DNA of 36,740 bases from Flavobacteriales bacterium (GTDB lineage: Bacteria > Bacteroidota > Bacteroidia > Flavobacteriales_D > Sanyastnellaceae): contig JADHLY010000019.1 of the NCBI GenBank assembly GCA_016780385.1, forward strand, positions 1 to 36,740, given 5' to 3'. This document shows, one piece after another, positions 8,343 to 16,838 of the stretch. The position numbers and the translations under genes are program-made. The notes under the pieces are model-generated. The model ran no database searches and was not told the DNA's origin. It was given only the letters and a program-made list of their open reading frames with translations. Position 1 is the first letter of the stretch. Each line of letters begins with the position of its first letter.

Positions 8343-9059
8343 TCAGAGCGTGCCGTAGAATTTGATGGAAAAATCCAGGACGGTCCATGTCTCCGTGCCA
8401 TAGGTATACCCCGTGTAGCGGGGGCCCAAATACCACGTGTCTTCGTGGGGAATCAAAATGGACTGCGCATGGGGCGCCAACTCCTCAAAGACATAGAGGT
8501 CCTGGAACCAACCGTCCTCCTGCAACAACCCCAAAGGATTGTTGTCGGGGGTAAACAACAGGCTTTCATAGAACTCCATGTACCACATGTACTCATCGCC
8601 GTCAGGGTGGTAGCTCACTTGACCAGTGACGAATGGCGTCGGCCCGAAGAACCGCACATGGTTGAACTCTACCGGAATGTTGGTGATCATCCACCGTTGG
8701 TCGACCCAGGCCGTATCGAGCACCTCATTGCCTGAACTGTCGGTGCGCAATTGGATGTCCATCGCTGCCAAACGAAACTCCACGCTGTCCAAGGGCACCT
8801 CTCCTTCCATCATGGCGTCGCAATGCACTTCCCATGCTCCGCTCACAATCGAGTCCACCTCCATCTCCCAAGCCGTTAAAAACCCGGTCAAGTCTGGGAC
8901 CGAAATGAACCCGTTGCCATCGTAATCCGGCATCCACACATTCTGAGCCAGAACTGAGGGGCTCAACGACAACACAAGGACGACGGAGGCAAGGCCTCGA
9001 ACAATAGAGCGAAAAAAGAGCACGAAACGGCAATTTGGTGGCATTAATATACTCTTCAT
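8343..9059 (-). CDS. Secreted hypothetical protein with one N-terminal EF-hand/dockerin-like loop
   Basis: About 238 residues. A hydrophobic segment ends in SVLAQ near residue 39 and is followed at once by one calcium-loop motif (DYDGNGFISVPD) and LTGFLTAW. That is half of the dockerin-like segment seen at the C-termini of the neighbouring secreted enzymes, here at the mature N-terminus. The remaining 180 residues are rich in aromatic and acidic residues, look like a beta-sandwich, and match no family I recognise. A second in-frame ATG at 9044 would still leave a signal peptide. The gene sits between a transporter gene (21 bp upstream) and the peroxidase gene (44 bp downstream), consistent with one transcript. 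No function is assigned. Confidence 0.75.
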   Translation of the reverse strand: MKSILMPPNCRFVLFFRSIVRGLASVVLVLSLSPSVLAQNVWMPDYDGNGFISVPDLTGFLTAWEMEVDSIVSGAWEVHCDAMMEGEVPLDSVEFRLAAMDIQLRTDSSGNEVLDTAWVDQRWMITNIPVEFNHVRFFGPTPFVTGQVSYHPDGDEYMWYMEFYESLLFTPDNNPLGLLQEDGWFQDLYVFEELAPHAQSILIPHEDTWYLGPRYTGYTYGTETWTVLDFSIKFYGTL

Positions 9060-9080
9060 CGGGCATTATGCACCTTTCGT

Positions 9081-10523
9081 TCACAAACTCCACTGACTGG
9101 GACACAGGATTTGCCACAGCAACAGGATCAGCATGCACGCCACAACATTGAGCACCACCCCTGTCTTGGCCATGGTGGACATCCTGATTCTGCCCGAAGC
9201 AAACACAATCGCATTGGGTGGTGTCGCCATGGGCAGCATGAATGCGCAACTCGACGCCAGTGTGACCGGAACCGCCAAGTACAAGGGGTGCAAGCCCATG
9301 CCGATGGCCAGAGCGCCAACCACAGGGGTCAGAAGCAGCGTCAAGGCGAGGTTGCTCATGAGTTCCGTCGCAAACAATCCCATGGCCGTGACCAAGACCA
9401 GCATGGCCAACACCGGCCACCCCCATCCCGCAGCGGCATCCGCCATGGTCTGGGCCCACCCGGCAGCTTCGAAACCCTTGGCCAGGGCCAATCCACCGCC
9501 GAACAGGAGCAGGATGTCCCAGGGCAATTTGGAGAGGTCACCCGGGGCGAGCAATCGCGGAGTAGTGCCGCCTTGGGGGCGACCGTGTTCCGCTCCGCCT
9601 GAAACCGCGAAGCAAGCCACCGCAGCGGCCACGGCGATGGAGGTGTCATTCAAACTGAAAGCCCCGTCGAGCATGAGATTCAGGGGCGCGCGCAAAATCC
9701 AGAGTCCGGCAGTGCCCACAAACAAGACCATCACCCGACGTTCTGCTGTGCCCATCGGCCCCAACTTCAGGCGCTCGGCTCCGATGACCTCCCCTGCCGC
9801 ATCACCGCCTTCAGCCGGCACACGGTGCAACAGCACCAACAGAAAAAAGACCACGGCCAACAGCACTGAAGAGAGGGGCAATCCCACGGCCAACCACTCC
9901 ACAAACCCAATGTCCATCCCGAAACGGTCCGACGCCACGCCGGCCAAGGCCGCATTGGGTGGCGTCCCCACCAGCGTGGCCATGCCCCCCACATTGGCGG
10001 CATAGGCGACGCCGAGAATCAAGGCACTCCCCCACTTGATTGGCTGGCCTCGTTCCTCCAAAAGGCCCAGTACGGCCGTAGCCATGGGGAGCATCATCAA
10101 AGTGGTGGCCGTGTTGGAAATCCACATGCTCAAGAGCGCTGTGGCGAGCATGAAGCCCAGCAAGGTCCGCCGCGGGCCACCGCCCATTGTTCCCAGCAAT
10201 TGCAACGCAAACCTGCGGTGCAAACCGTGCCGTTCCAGTGCCAAAGCGAGTACAAATCCGCCGAGGAAGAGCCAGATGAACCGAGATCCAAATGGCGCGG
10301 CTGTAGCACTGAGGTCCAATACCCCGAACGTGGGAAACAAGGCCAGGGGCAACAGACTCGTGGCGCCGATGGAGACGGCACCTCCCAGCCACCACCACAG
10401 CATCCAAAAGGCCGTTCCCGCCAAAGCGGCTGCATTGACAGCCCCTTCCTGGGGCAAGAGCAACAAGGCCAGGACAAACCCCACGGGGCCACCCCACAGC
10501 GCGAGGGTACCCTTGAGCTTCAT
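9081..10523 (-). CDS. DASS/SLC13-family sodium-coupled anion symporter
   Basis: About 480 residues with many hydrophobic helices. The start at 10523 is chosen because its ATG overlaps the TGA of the preceding gene by four bases (ATGA), the usual arrangement for translational coupling. Both halves carry the DASS substrate and sodium motifs: SNT at about 136-138, followed by GTPPNA at about 186-191, and SNL at about 390-392, followed by ATPPNAI at about 433-439. The paired SNT and TPPNA-type motifs are the family hallmark. Members import dicarboxylates, citrate or sulphate with sodium across the inner membrane; the substrate cannot be read from sequence alone. Being downstream of a secreted phosphodiesterase-fold enzyme and upstream of secreted hydrolases suggests uptake of breakdown products, which is inference. 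Confidence 0.9.
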   Translation of the reverse strand: MKLKGTLALWGGPVGFVLALLLLPQEGAVNAAALAGTAFWMLWWWLGGAVSIGATSLLPLALFPTFGVLDLSATAAPFGSRFIWLFLGGFVLALALERHGLHRRFALQLLGTMGGGPRRTLLGFMLATALLSMWISNTATTLMMLPMATAVLGLLEERGQPIKWGSALILGVAYAANVGGMATLVGTPPNAALAGVASDRFGMDIGFVEWLAVGLPLSSVLLAVVFFLLVLLHRVPAEGGDAAGEVIGAERLKLGPMGTAERRVMVLFVGTAGLWILRAPLNLMLDGAFSLNDTSIAVAAAVACFAVSGGAEHGRPQGGTTPRLLAPGDLSKLPWDILLLFGGGLALAKGFEAAGWAQTMADAAAGWGWPVLAMLVLVTAMGLFATELMSNLALTLLLTPVVGALAIGMGLHPLYLAVPVTLASSCAFMLPMATPPNAIVFASGRIRMSTMAKTGVVLNVVACMLILLLWQILCPSQWSL

Positions 10524-11368
10524 GGCATCAAGGCGATATACACCGGCAGGTGATCGGAGATGTAATAAGCACCGATGATCTGCTCCTCCGTGCAATACCA
10601 AGGGACGGTCGCTCCCCGCACGAGAATGTGGTCGATGCGGGGAGCACCGCGCAAACCTCCTGTGGCAAAGCCTGTATACGTGCCGATATTCTGGCGACAG
10701 CGTTTGGATGCGATGTCATGGGCATCACTCAAACCTCCGCCCTCCAAAATCTCAAGGGCCGCACTGCCTGCCTCCGCATTGAGGTCGCCCAGCAACAGGT
10801 CTACATCGGCGGTGCTCATGGAAAACTGAAGGGACAACATGCGCGCCGCCAGTGCCCGGGACTCCTCCCCGATGTGGGAGAAATGGGCATTGGCCACCCG
10901 AATGACCTTCCCGGTTTTTCGGTCGTGCAACAACACCAACGTGGCCGTCCTAGGCAACACGGCATCCCAGCCAATGGAGCCCGGCACATCGGGAGTCTCG
11001 CTCAACCAGATGGTCTCCGCGTGAAGCAGGTCAAACCGGCCGCGGTTCCAGAATATGGGACAATGCTCCCCGGCATTGCGGCCGTCGTCCCTTCCGACGC
11101 CGTAGTGCTCGTGGTTGGGCAACCGGGCGGCCAGGTCATCCACTTGGTGCGCCAACGCCTCTTGAAAACCCAGGATATCGAAGTAGCCCACAGTGCCGGC
11201 CACTTTGTCTTTGCGCTCCTCCCAAGTCAAGGGGTCGTCCGGATTGTCATACCGAATGTTGAACGTCACCACGGCCATTTCATCGGGATGCTGGCCCCAT
11301 GCCGGAGCGTTGAACATCACTCCTGCCATGACCACAGTGAGCATCGCGCGCATTCCACCCTTCATCAT
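10520..11368 (-). CDS. Secreted endonuclease/exonuclease/phosphatase (EEP) family hydrolase
   Basis: About 282 residues with a signal peptide ending at AWG-Q near residue 25. EEP-fold motifs occur in order: TFNIRYDN (35-42), GFQEA with metal-binding Glu70, NAHFSH (160-165), GDLNAEA (194-200, Asp and Asn of the active site), RIDHI (244-248) and SDHLP (271-275, catalytic His). The fold includes secreted DNases, sphingomyelinases and inositol-phosphate phosphatases. The TFNIRYDN and WEERK start resembles the bacterial branch annotated simply as endonuclease/exonuclease/phosphatase family, so the substrate is left open. It heads a minus-strand run of exported proteins, and its stop codon overlaps the transporter start. 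Several Met codons crowd the start (11368, 11365, 11353), so the first residue is approximate. Confidence 0.88.
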   Translation of the reverse strand: MMKGGMRAMLTVVMAGVMFNAPAWGQHPDEMAVVTFNIRYDNPDDPLTWEERKDKVAGTVGYFDILGFQEALAHQVDDLAARLPNHEHYGVGRDDGRNAGEHCPIFWNRGRFDLLHAETIWLSETPDVPGSIGWDAVLPRTATLVLLHDRKTGKVIRVANAHFSHIGEESRALAARMLSLQFSMSTADVDLLLGDLNAEAGSAALEILEGGGLSDAHDIASKRCRQNIGTYTGFATGGLRGAPRIDHILVRGATVPWYCTEEQIIGAYYISDHLPVYIALMP

Positions 11369-11453
11369 GATGGCAAGGTAGCATCGATGCGGGGCCTATT
11401 TTCGCACCTCGGTTGCGTAACCCGCGCCGCATTGAACCCTTCATCCCACTCCA

Positions 11454-12965
11454 TTGGCACGCAACAAGAGGCTCTTCCACAAGGGCGCCATGCTCGAACT
11501 CGACATCCTCGATGTGGCCTTCGGGGGCAAGGGGATTGCCAAAGTTCCCACCGATGACGGTGACTTCACCGTTTTCGTACCGAATGCAATTGCCGGCCAG
11601 CGGGTCCGTGCGCGCGTCTCCCTCTGCAAGCGCCGGCATGCAGAAGCCCGCATCACAGCAGTGCTCCGGAGGGCACCCGAAGAAATCGAAGTGGCGTTCC
11701 AAGCCATTCCTGGCGCACCGTACATCACCCTTTCGTTGGAGGAGCAACGCAGGCTGAAGGAGCGGATTACCCTCGACGTGTACCGCCGAATTGGTGAGGT
11801 CGAAGACATCGATGCCCGCTATGAAGGCTGGGTCGAATCGCCTTCCGCCTTTCACTACCGCAACAAAATGGAGTACAGCTTCGCGGCAATTGGCCGCGGC
11901 CCCGATGCGGATCCCGACGCGGAATTTGGCGATGGCTTCCACCTGGGCTTCAAAGCGCGGGGCACGTGGTGGGCCGTTGAGGACCTCGAGGCGGACAGCG
12001 GTTTGTTTGACCCCCAATTCGAAGGCATGCTCGGGGACATCCGCAAGTGGTGTGAGGCGTCTGGATTGCCGGCTTGGCACGCCCCAAAGCGGGAAGGGTT
12101 TTTCCGCTTTCTCGTCGTTCGGAAAAGCCTCGATGCCGACCAACTGCTGGTCAACCTGGTCACGACTTCACACGGCTTGGAGGAATTCGATGCCCCGGCT
12201 TTTGGCGCGCGATTAAAAGCGGTGTTGGGCGACAGGCTCGCCGGATTCATTCACACCCTCAATGACGATACCGGGGAGCGCGTGGAAGCCCGCGAAGGCT
12301 CTTCCACCCTGATCGAAGGTGTGGACCACGTGATCGAACGCTTGCATGGCCTTGCGTTTGAGATCCAGATGAAGAGCTTTTTTCAGACCAACCCTCAGTG
12401 TGCGGAACGTCTGTATGCGCAGGTGCTGGCCTACGCATTTCAAGAGCCCTTGCCCCTGGTCAAGGCAGAAAACCCGGTCATCATGGACCTCTTCTGCGGC
12501 ACGGGCACGATTGCCCAACTCTTGGCGAGAGAAAGCCAGCACCGGGTCATCGGCGTGGACCTCATCGAGGAAGCCATAGAAGATGCGCGGCGCAGCGCAG
12601 CGCACAATGGTATTGAGGGACTGGAGTTTCACGCAGCAGATGTCGGCCGCTTTCTGCTCGACCACCCTGGATATACTGGCCGCATCGGCACCATTGTCCT
12701 CGACCCTCCGCGCAGCGGCATCAGCCCAAAATCCCTGCGCAAGGTGATCCGATTGCGGGCCCAGCGCATCGTCTACGTCAGTTGTAACCCCGCCACCCAA
12801 GCCCGTGACTTGGTGACCTTGCGCGACGCCGGATATGTGCTCCGCCACTTCAAATTGGTGGACCAATTCCCCCACACCGCGCACATCGAAGCGGTGGCGT
12901 TGTTGGAATTCGACGCTACCACAGTGCGCACATCGCCGTCGAACCGCGAAATTGCATCCTCATGA
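11454..12965 (+). CDS. TrmA/RlmD-type RNA 5-methyluridine methyltransferase lacking Fe-S cysteines
   Basis: About 503 residues from a TTG start at 11454. The next in-frame Met (11490) would clip the start of the TRAM domain, and an in-frame stop lies just upstream. A TRAM-like RNA-binding domain (about 10-70) is followed by the central domain and a Rossmann methyltransferase. Visible motifs are FFQTN (309-313), the SAM loop DLFCGTGT (345-352), DPPRSG (417-422), the nucleophile Cys444 in SCNP and the general-base Glu479 in HIEA. Members methylate C5 of uridine in tRNA or 23S rRNA. The CxxxxxCxxC and later Cys that hold a 4Fe-4S cluster in RlmD are all absent: the aligned stretch is about residues 79-97, with AIPGAPYITLS in place of VCGGCxxQHxS. 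E. coli TrmA also lacks the cluster, so the target (tRNA U54 or 23S rRNA) is uncertain. It is coupled to the next gene by ATGA. Confidence 0.9.
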   Translation: MARNKRLFHKGAMLELDILDVAFGGKGIAKVPTDDGDFTVFVPNAIAGQRVRARVSLCKRRHAEARITAVLRRAPEEIEVAFQAIPGAPYITLSLEEQRRLKERITLDVYRRIGEVEDIDARYEGWVESPSAFHYRNKMEYSFAAIGRGPDADPDAEFGDGFHLGFKARGTWWAVEDLEADSGLFDPQFEGMLGDIRKWCEASGLPAWHAPKREGFFRFLVVRKSLDADQLLVNLVTTSHGLEEFDAPAFGARLKAVLGDRLAGFIHTLNDDTGERVEAREGSSTLIEGVDHVIERLHGLAFEIQMKSFFQTNPQCAERLYAQVLAYAFQEPLPLVKAENPVIMDLFCGTGTIAQLLARESQHRVIGVDLIEEAIEDARRSAAHNGIEGLEFHAADVGRFLLDHPGYTGRIGTIVLDPPRSGISPKSLRKVIRLRAQRIVYVSCNPATQARDLVTLRDAGYVLRHFKLVDQFPHTAHIEAVALLEFDATTVRTSPSNREIASS

Positions 12966-13510
12966 GTGCCCCATCGACCCACAAAGCAGGTGAAGCTGTC
13001 ATCCTCGATGCCGAGCGCATCGCCCGCTGTATCCAGCGCATCGCCCGGCAAATCCTCGAAGACCACCATGCCGCCCAGAGCATTGTCATTGCGGCCATAG
13101 ATGGCCAGGGCAAAGTGCTCGCTGCCCGCATCGCGGGAGCGCTCTCCGGAATGGACGCGCCCAAGACCTTGTCCTGTATCATCCAAATGGACAAGGATGC
13201 CCCCCTTGACCACCCCATCTCCCTCGTTGACCAAGAAGGTGCAGCTTTTGACAGCAATGCCATCAACGGAGCTGTTGTGATCGTAGTCGATGACGTCCTG
13301 AACAGCGGCAGAACCCTCCTCTACGGCGTGGCCCACCTCCTTCCTGCCCGGCCGCGGCACGTGGGCACTTGTGTTTTGGTGGACCGCATACACAGGAGGT
13401 TCCCTGTCCGCGCGGATTACGTGGGCCAAAGCCTGTCGACCAACCTCAAGGCCCATATCGCAGTCGAGCTCAGCGGGCCTGGTCCGGATGTGGCTCTGCT
13501 CAAGGACTAA
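12962..13510 (+). CDS. PyrR-like phosphoribosyltransferase family protein
   Basis: About 182 residues; the ATG overlaps the TGA of the methyltransferase gene (ATGA). The type I phosphoribosyltransferase PRPP loop is clear at 105-118 (hydrophobic strand, then DDVLNSGRT). The C-terminal RRFPVRADYVGQ at about 145-156 is typical of the PyrR/uracil phosphoribosyltransferase branch. Such proteins transfer ribose-5-phosphate from PRPP to a base, or act as pyrimidine sensors. No pyr operon is nearby, so a PyrR attenuation role is unsupported. It converges on shikimate kinase with an 11-base overlap of coding ends. A cytosolic nucleotide-salvage function is the best guess. Confidence 0.85.
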   Translation: MSAPSTHKAGEAVILDAERIARCIQRIARQILEDHHAAQSIVIAAIDGQGKVLAARIAGALSGMDAPKTLSCIIQMDKDAPLDHPISLVDQEGAAFDSNAINGAVVIVVDDVLNSGRTLLYGVAHLLPARPRHVGTCVLVDRIHRRFPVRADYVGQSLSTNLKAHIAVELSGPGPDVALLKD

Positions 13511-14039
13511 AGGCCCCGTGCTGGGCGATCATCTGACTGACTAAATCCAGCCGCGCGCCGTCAAGTGCGTCGGCATCGACGGTGATGTGCGCCTGCTTGT
13601 AATGCACCTCCCGTTCTGCCATGTGCTGCTGGATGAAACCAGGCAAGTCCGCTTCAGAAACCTGCTCAATCAATGGCCGGTTCTTCCGTTTGGCCATCAG
13701 GCGGGGAATCAAAGCCGATGGAGCCACCTTGAAATACACGACGGTGCCATGCGACAACATATAGGCCATGTTGTCTTCGAAACAAGGCGTCCCCCCACCC
13801 GTCGCGACCACGTGAGTGCCATCAAGCGCAGACAATTCGCGCAGGACCTGGTGCTCCATCTTGCGAAAGCCATCTTCTCCATGCGCACTGAAAATTTCGG
13901 ACACCTCCATCCCACTGGAAACCGTGAGGGCCTCATCGGTGTCGACAAAGGGAACATTCATGGTGCGCGCCAAGCGTCGACCGCCAGAGCTTTTCCCCGC
14001 ACCCATGTAGCCTACGATGTAAATGCTCCCTTTCCCCAT
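13500..14039 (-). CDS. aroK: Shikimate kinase
   Basis: About 179 residues, the usual length for the family. It has the Walker A P-loop GYMGAGKSS (10-18), the DTD motif (33-35) for magnesium and shikimate contact, FRKME (58-62, shikimate-binding Arg), ATGGG (79-83), the lid NRPLI (about 120-124) and AEREVHY with the C-terminal substrate Arg at about 143. It phosphorylates shikimate at the 3-hydroxyl with ATP in the chorismate pathway, in the cytosol. It is divergent from clpB across 156 bases and overlaps the convergent phosphoribosyltransferase gene by 11 bases. Monocistronic expression from the clpB-facing gap is likely. Confidence 0.95.
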   Translation of the reverse strand: MGKGSIYIVGYMGAGKSSGGRRLARTMNVPFVDTDEALTVSSGMEVSEIFSAHGEDGFRKMEHQVLRELSALDGTHVVATGGGTPCFEDNMAYMLSHGTVVYFKVAPSALIPRLMAKRKNRPLIEQVSEADLPGFIQQHMAEREVHYKQAHITVDADALDGARLDLVSQMIAQHGAFSP

Positions 14040-14091
14040 GCCGGCAATTTACAGCCCTAGAATGTCAAAAAGTCATGGTTTAACCACCATT

Positions 14092-14108
14092 ACCGACAAA
14101 ATGTCGGT
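14092..14108. promoter_or_regulatory. Perfect inverted repeat between aroK and clpB (possible operator)
   Basis: The sequence ACCGACA-AAA-TGTCGGT is a perfect 7-base dyad with a 3-base centre. A second, overlapping dyad set lies just upstream (TGGTT-T-AACCA at 14075-14085). The site is 88 bases before the clpB start and 53 bases before the aroK start in the only intergenic space serving both. It matches neither the CIRCE element of HrcA nor the HAIR element of HspR. An operator role is inferred only from symmetry and place; it could also be a small hairpin in the aroK leader. Confidence 0.35.
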
Positions 14109-14195
14109 CAAAAGACCCGCTTCACCGATTGGCATCCTTTTGGCGCATGAGCTGACGTCCGGATTCGCCCTTGGATCCGCAAATACACACGATCT

Positions 14196-16835
14196 ATGGA
14201 ACAACACGCCTTTACACTCAAAGCCCAAGCTGCACTCCAATCGGCCCAAGGGCTCGCCATCGATAGCAGACACAGTCAAGTCGCCCCCCTGCACTTGCTT
14301 CACGCCATTGTAAATGGCCAAGACCCGCTGGCTGAACGCTTGCTGCAGCGCATGGAGGTCGCAGTCACGGCTATTCAGCAAGCCACATCCAAGTCGCTCG
14401 CTTCCCTGCCGACCCTTGGAACATCTCCCGACAATGTCAGCTGGTCTCAACCCGCCCAAAGCGTCCTCCGACAGGCCGCCGACCAGGCCCGAAAAAACGG
14501 TGATCAATACATCGCATTGGACCGCCTTTTTTCGGCGATTCTCGCCGTTAACAGCACAGCCGCTCGCATACTCCAGGACGCTGGCGTGACCGCTTCGGGA
14601 TTGGATGCGGCGTTGGACACGTTACGCAAGGGTCGCACGGCCGATAGTGCGAGCCACGAAGATGCCTTGGAGTCTCTTTCCAAATACGCCCGAAACCTCA
14701 ACGCAGCGGCCCGCGACGGCAAGCTCGACCCGGTCATTGGACGGGATGAAGAAATCCGACGTGTCCTGCAAATCCTCACCCGCCGCACCAAGAACAACCC
14801 CATCCTCATCGGAGAGCCCGGCGTAGGAAAAACCGCCATTGCCGAGGGCATTGCCCACCGCATTGTCGCTGGAGACGTCCCCGAAAACCTCATGGACAAG
14901 ACCGTACACAGCCTTGATATGGGCGCCTTGGTGGCTGGCGCCAAATACAAGGGAGAATTTGAGGAGCGGCTCAAGGCGGTCGTGCGCGAGGTCACAGAAA
15001 GCGATGGGCGCATACTGCTGTTCATCGACGAGATTCACACCCTTGTAGGGGCCGGTGGTGGAGAAGGCGCCATGGATGCCGCCAATATCCTCAAGCCCGC
15101 CTTGGCGCGCGGCGAACTGAGGGCAGTCGGAGCGACCACATTGGCCGAATACCAGAAGTTCTTCGAAAAGGACAAGGCGCTGGAGCGCCGGTTTCAAAAA
15201 GTTCGGGTCGATGAACCTGATCGCGAGAGCACCTTGGCCATCCTCCGAGGCATCAAGGAGAAGTACGAGGTTCACCACCAAGTGGAGATCCGCGATGAGG
15301 CCTTGATCCGCGCAGTGGAGCTCTCCTCGAGATACCTGCCTGAACGCTTCCTGCCCGATAAAGCGATTGACCTCGTGGACGAAGCGGCCTCGCGGTTGCG
15401 GCTTGAGATGAATTCCAAACCCCAGTCATTGGATGACCTGGAGCGCCGCATCATGCAGCTCGAAATCGAAAAAGCCGCCATTGCCGGCGAAGACGATCCT
15501 GTCCGCCACACTGAGCTGGACATCAACCTCGCCAACCTGCGCGAAGAACAAGTTGGACTTCAAACCCAATGGAATGCCGAACGTGAGGTCATCGACCGTG
15601 TACAGGCCCTGCGTACAGCGCTCGAAGACCTGAAGGGCGAAGCGGAACGTGCCGAGCGCGAAGGCGATTTCGGAAAGGTGGCGGAGATCCGTTATGGCTT
15701 GACCCGTGAGCGCGAGAAGGAGCTGGACGCTGCCAAATCCAAGTTGGCCGAAATGCAAGGCGCTTCCAGGCTGGTCAAGGAAGAGGTCGACGCCGAGGGC
15801 ATTGCAGAGATCGTCAGCTTATGGAGTGGTGTTCCTGTCTCGAGAATGCTCAAGGGTGACCGTGAGAAATTGCTGGAGCTGGAGGCCGAACTGGGGCGCC
15901 GCATCATCGGGCAGTCGGGCGCCGTCAACGCCGTGAGCGAGGCGGTGCGCCGCACGCGATCTGGCCTTGCAGACACCGACAAGCCCATGGGCAGTTTCAT
16001 CTTCATGGGGTCCACCGGCGTGGGCAAAACCGAGTTGGCCAAGGCCCTGAGCGACTTCCTGTTTGATGACGAGAAAGCCATGGTCCGGCTCGATATGGGC
16101 GAATTCCAGGAGCGCCATACCGTCAGCCGATTGGTCGGCGCACCTCCGGGATACATCGGCCACGACGAAGGCGGTCAACTGACAGAGGCTGTGCGGCGGC
16201 GGCCGTACAGCGTGGTCTTGTTGGATGAAATCGAAAAAGCCCACCCCGACGTATTCAACATCCTGCTGCAACTGCTCGATGAAGGGCGGTTAACGGACAG
16301 CAAAGGCCGGTTGGTGGACTTTCGCAACACCCTCATCATCATGACCTCCAATGCTGGACACGAGGCATTGACGCGGCGATTTATCGCTGCGCACGAGAAA
16401 GGATCAGGACCGGAGGAGGCGGCAACTTCTGGAGAAATGTCGCACACAGCGACCGATGCCTTGCGTGGTTTCCTGCGGCCTGAGTTCATCAACAGGGTAG
16501 ACGAAATCGTGGTATTTCACCCATTGGGTCTGGAGCACACCCGGAAAATTGTGGGCCTCCAACTGGCGCGTCTCAGAGAACGCCTCGAATCTGCCGGGGT
16601 TCAATTGAAGGCGACACCCGAATCCCTCGATTGGCTCGCACAACAAGGACACAACGCCGAATTTGGCGCTCGCCCTGTGAAGCGCTTGATCGAACGGGCT
16701 GTGCTCAATCCACTGTCGCGGGCCCTGCTGGCCGAGGAGGTTCAACGCGACAACACCTTGGTCATGGACATTTTCGACGAGAAGGTGGTCTTTCGCGGGG
16801 CCTTGACTGACGAAAAGCTGATCGCGGTCAGTTGA
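14196..16835 (+). CDS. clpB: ATP-dependent disaggregase ClpB (Hsp100)
   Basis: About 879 residues, close to the usual 860-870. The order is the Clp N-domain (1 to about 145), NBD1 with Walker A GEPGVGKT (Lys212), pore-loop AGAKYKGEF (Tyr251) and Walker B FIDE (Asp278-Glu279), the middle coiled-coil domain (about 410-530), which is what separates ClpB from ClpA and ClpC, and NBD2 with Walker A GSTGVGKT (Lys611), GYIGHDEGG and LLDEIEKAH. No IGF/IGL ClpP-docking loop was noticed, consistent with a disaggregase. It works with DnaK to pull apart aggregated proteins in the cytosol. A small extra loop rich in Gly, Ser and Ala follows sensor 1 in NBD2 (nt about 16395-16455). The gene is transcribed alone; no Shine-Dalgarno sequence precedes the ATG. 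Confidence 0.97.
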   Translation: MEQHAFTLKAQAALQSAQGLAIDSRHSQVAPLHLLHAIVNGQDPLAERLLQRMEVAVTAIQQATSKSLASLPTLGTSPDNVSWSQPAQSVLRQAADQARKNGDQYIALDRLFSAILAVNSTAARILQDAGVTASGLDAALDTLRKGRTADSASHEDALESLSKYARNLNAAARDGKLDPVIGRDEEIRRVLQILTRRTKNNPILIGEPGVGKTAIAEGIAHRIVAGDVPENLMDKTVHSLDMGALVAGAKYKGEFEERLKAVVREVTESDGRILLFIDEIHTLVGAGGGEGAMDAANILKPALARGELRAVGATTLAEYQKFFEKDKALERRFQKVRVDEPDRESTLAILRGIKEKYEVHHQVEIRDEALIRAVELSSRYLPERFLPDKAIDLVDEAASRLRLEMNSKPQSLDDLERRIMQLEIEKAAIAGEDDPVRHTELDINLANLREEQVGLQTQWNAEREVIDRVQALRTALEDLKGEAERAEREGDFGKVAEIRYGLTREREKELDAAKSKLAEMQGASRLVKEEVDAEGIAEIVSLWSGVPVSRMLKGDREKLLELEAELGRRIIGQSGAVNAVSEAVRRTRSGLADTDKPMGSFIFMGSTGVGKTELAKALSDFLFDDEKAMVRLDMGEFQERHTVSRLVGAPPGYIGHDEGGQLTEAVRRRPYSVVLLDEIEKAHPDVFNILLQLLDEGRLTDSKGRLVDFRNTLIIMTSNAGHEALTRRFIAAHEKGSGPEEAATSGEMSHTATDALRGFLRPEFINRVDEIVVFHPLGLEHTRKIVGLQLARLRERLESAGVQLKATPESLDWLAQQGHNAEFGARPVKRLIERAVLNPLSRALLAEEVQRDNTLVMDIFDEKVVFRGALTDEKLIAVS

Positions 16836-16838
16836 GGT

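Noticed and set aside
7240-8358. Long plus-strand open frame opposite the peroxidase gene
   Set aside because: The minus strand carries two haem-binding motifs and family motifs; the plus-strand product is Arg/Gly-rich with no motif.
9133-10005. Plus-strand frame opposite the DASS transporter
   Set aside because: Composition (Ala/Pro/Ser/Asn) is that of an antisense shadow; the transporter motifs SNT and ATPPNA are on the minus strand.
14040-14195. CIRCE or HAIR heat-shock operator upstream of clpB
   Set aside because: Neither the TTAGCACTC nor the CTTGAGT arm occurs; only the unrelated dyad at 14092-14108 was found.
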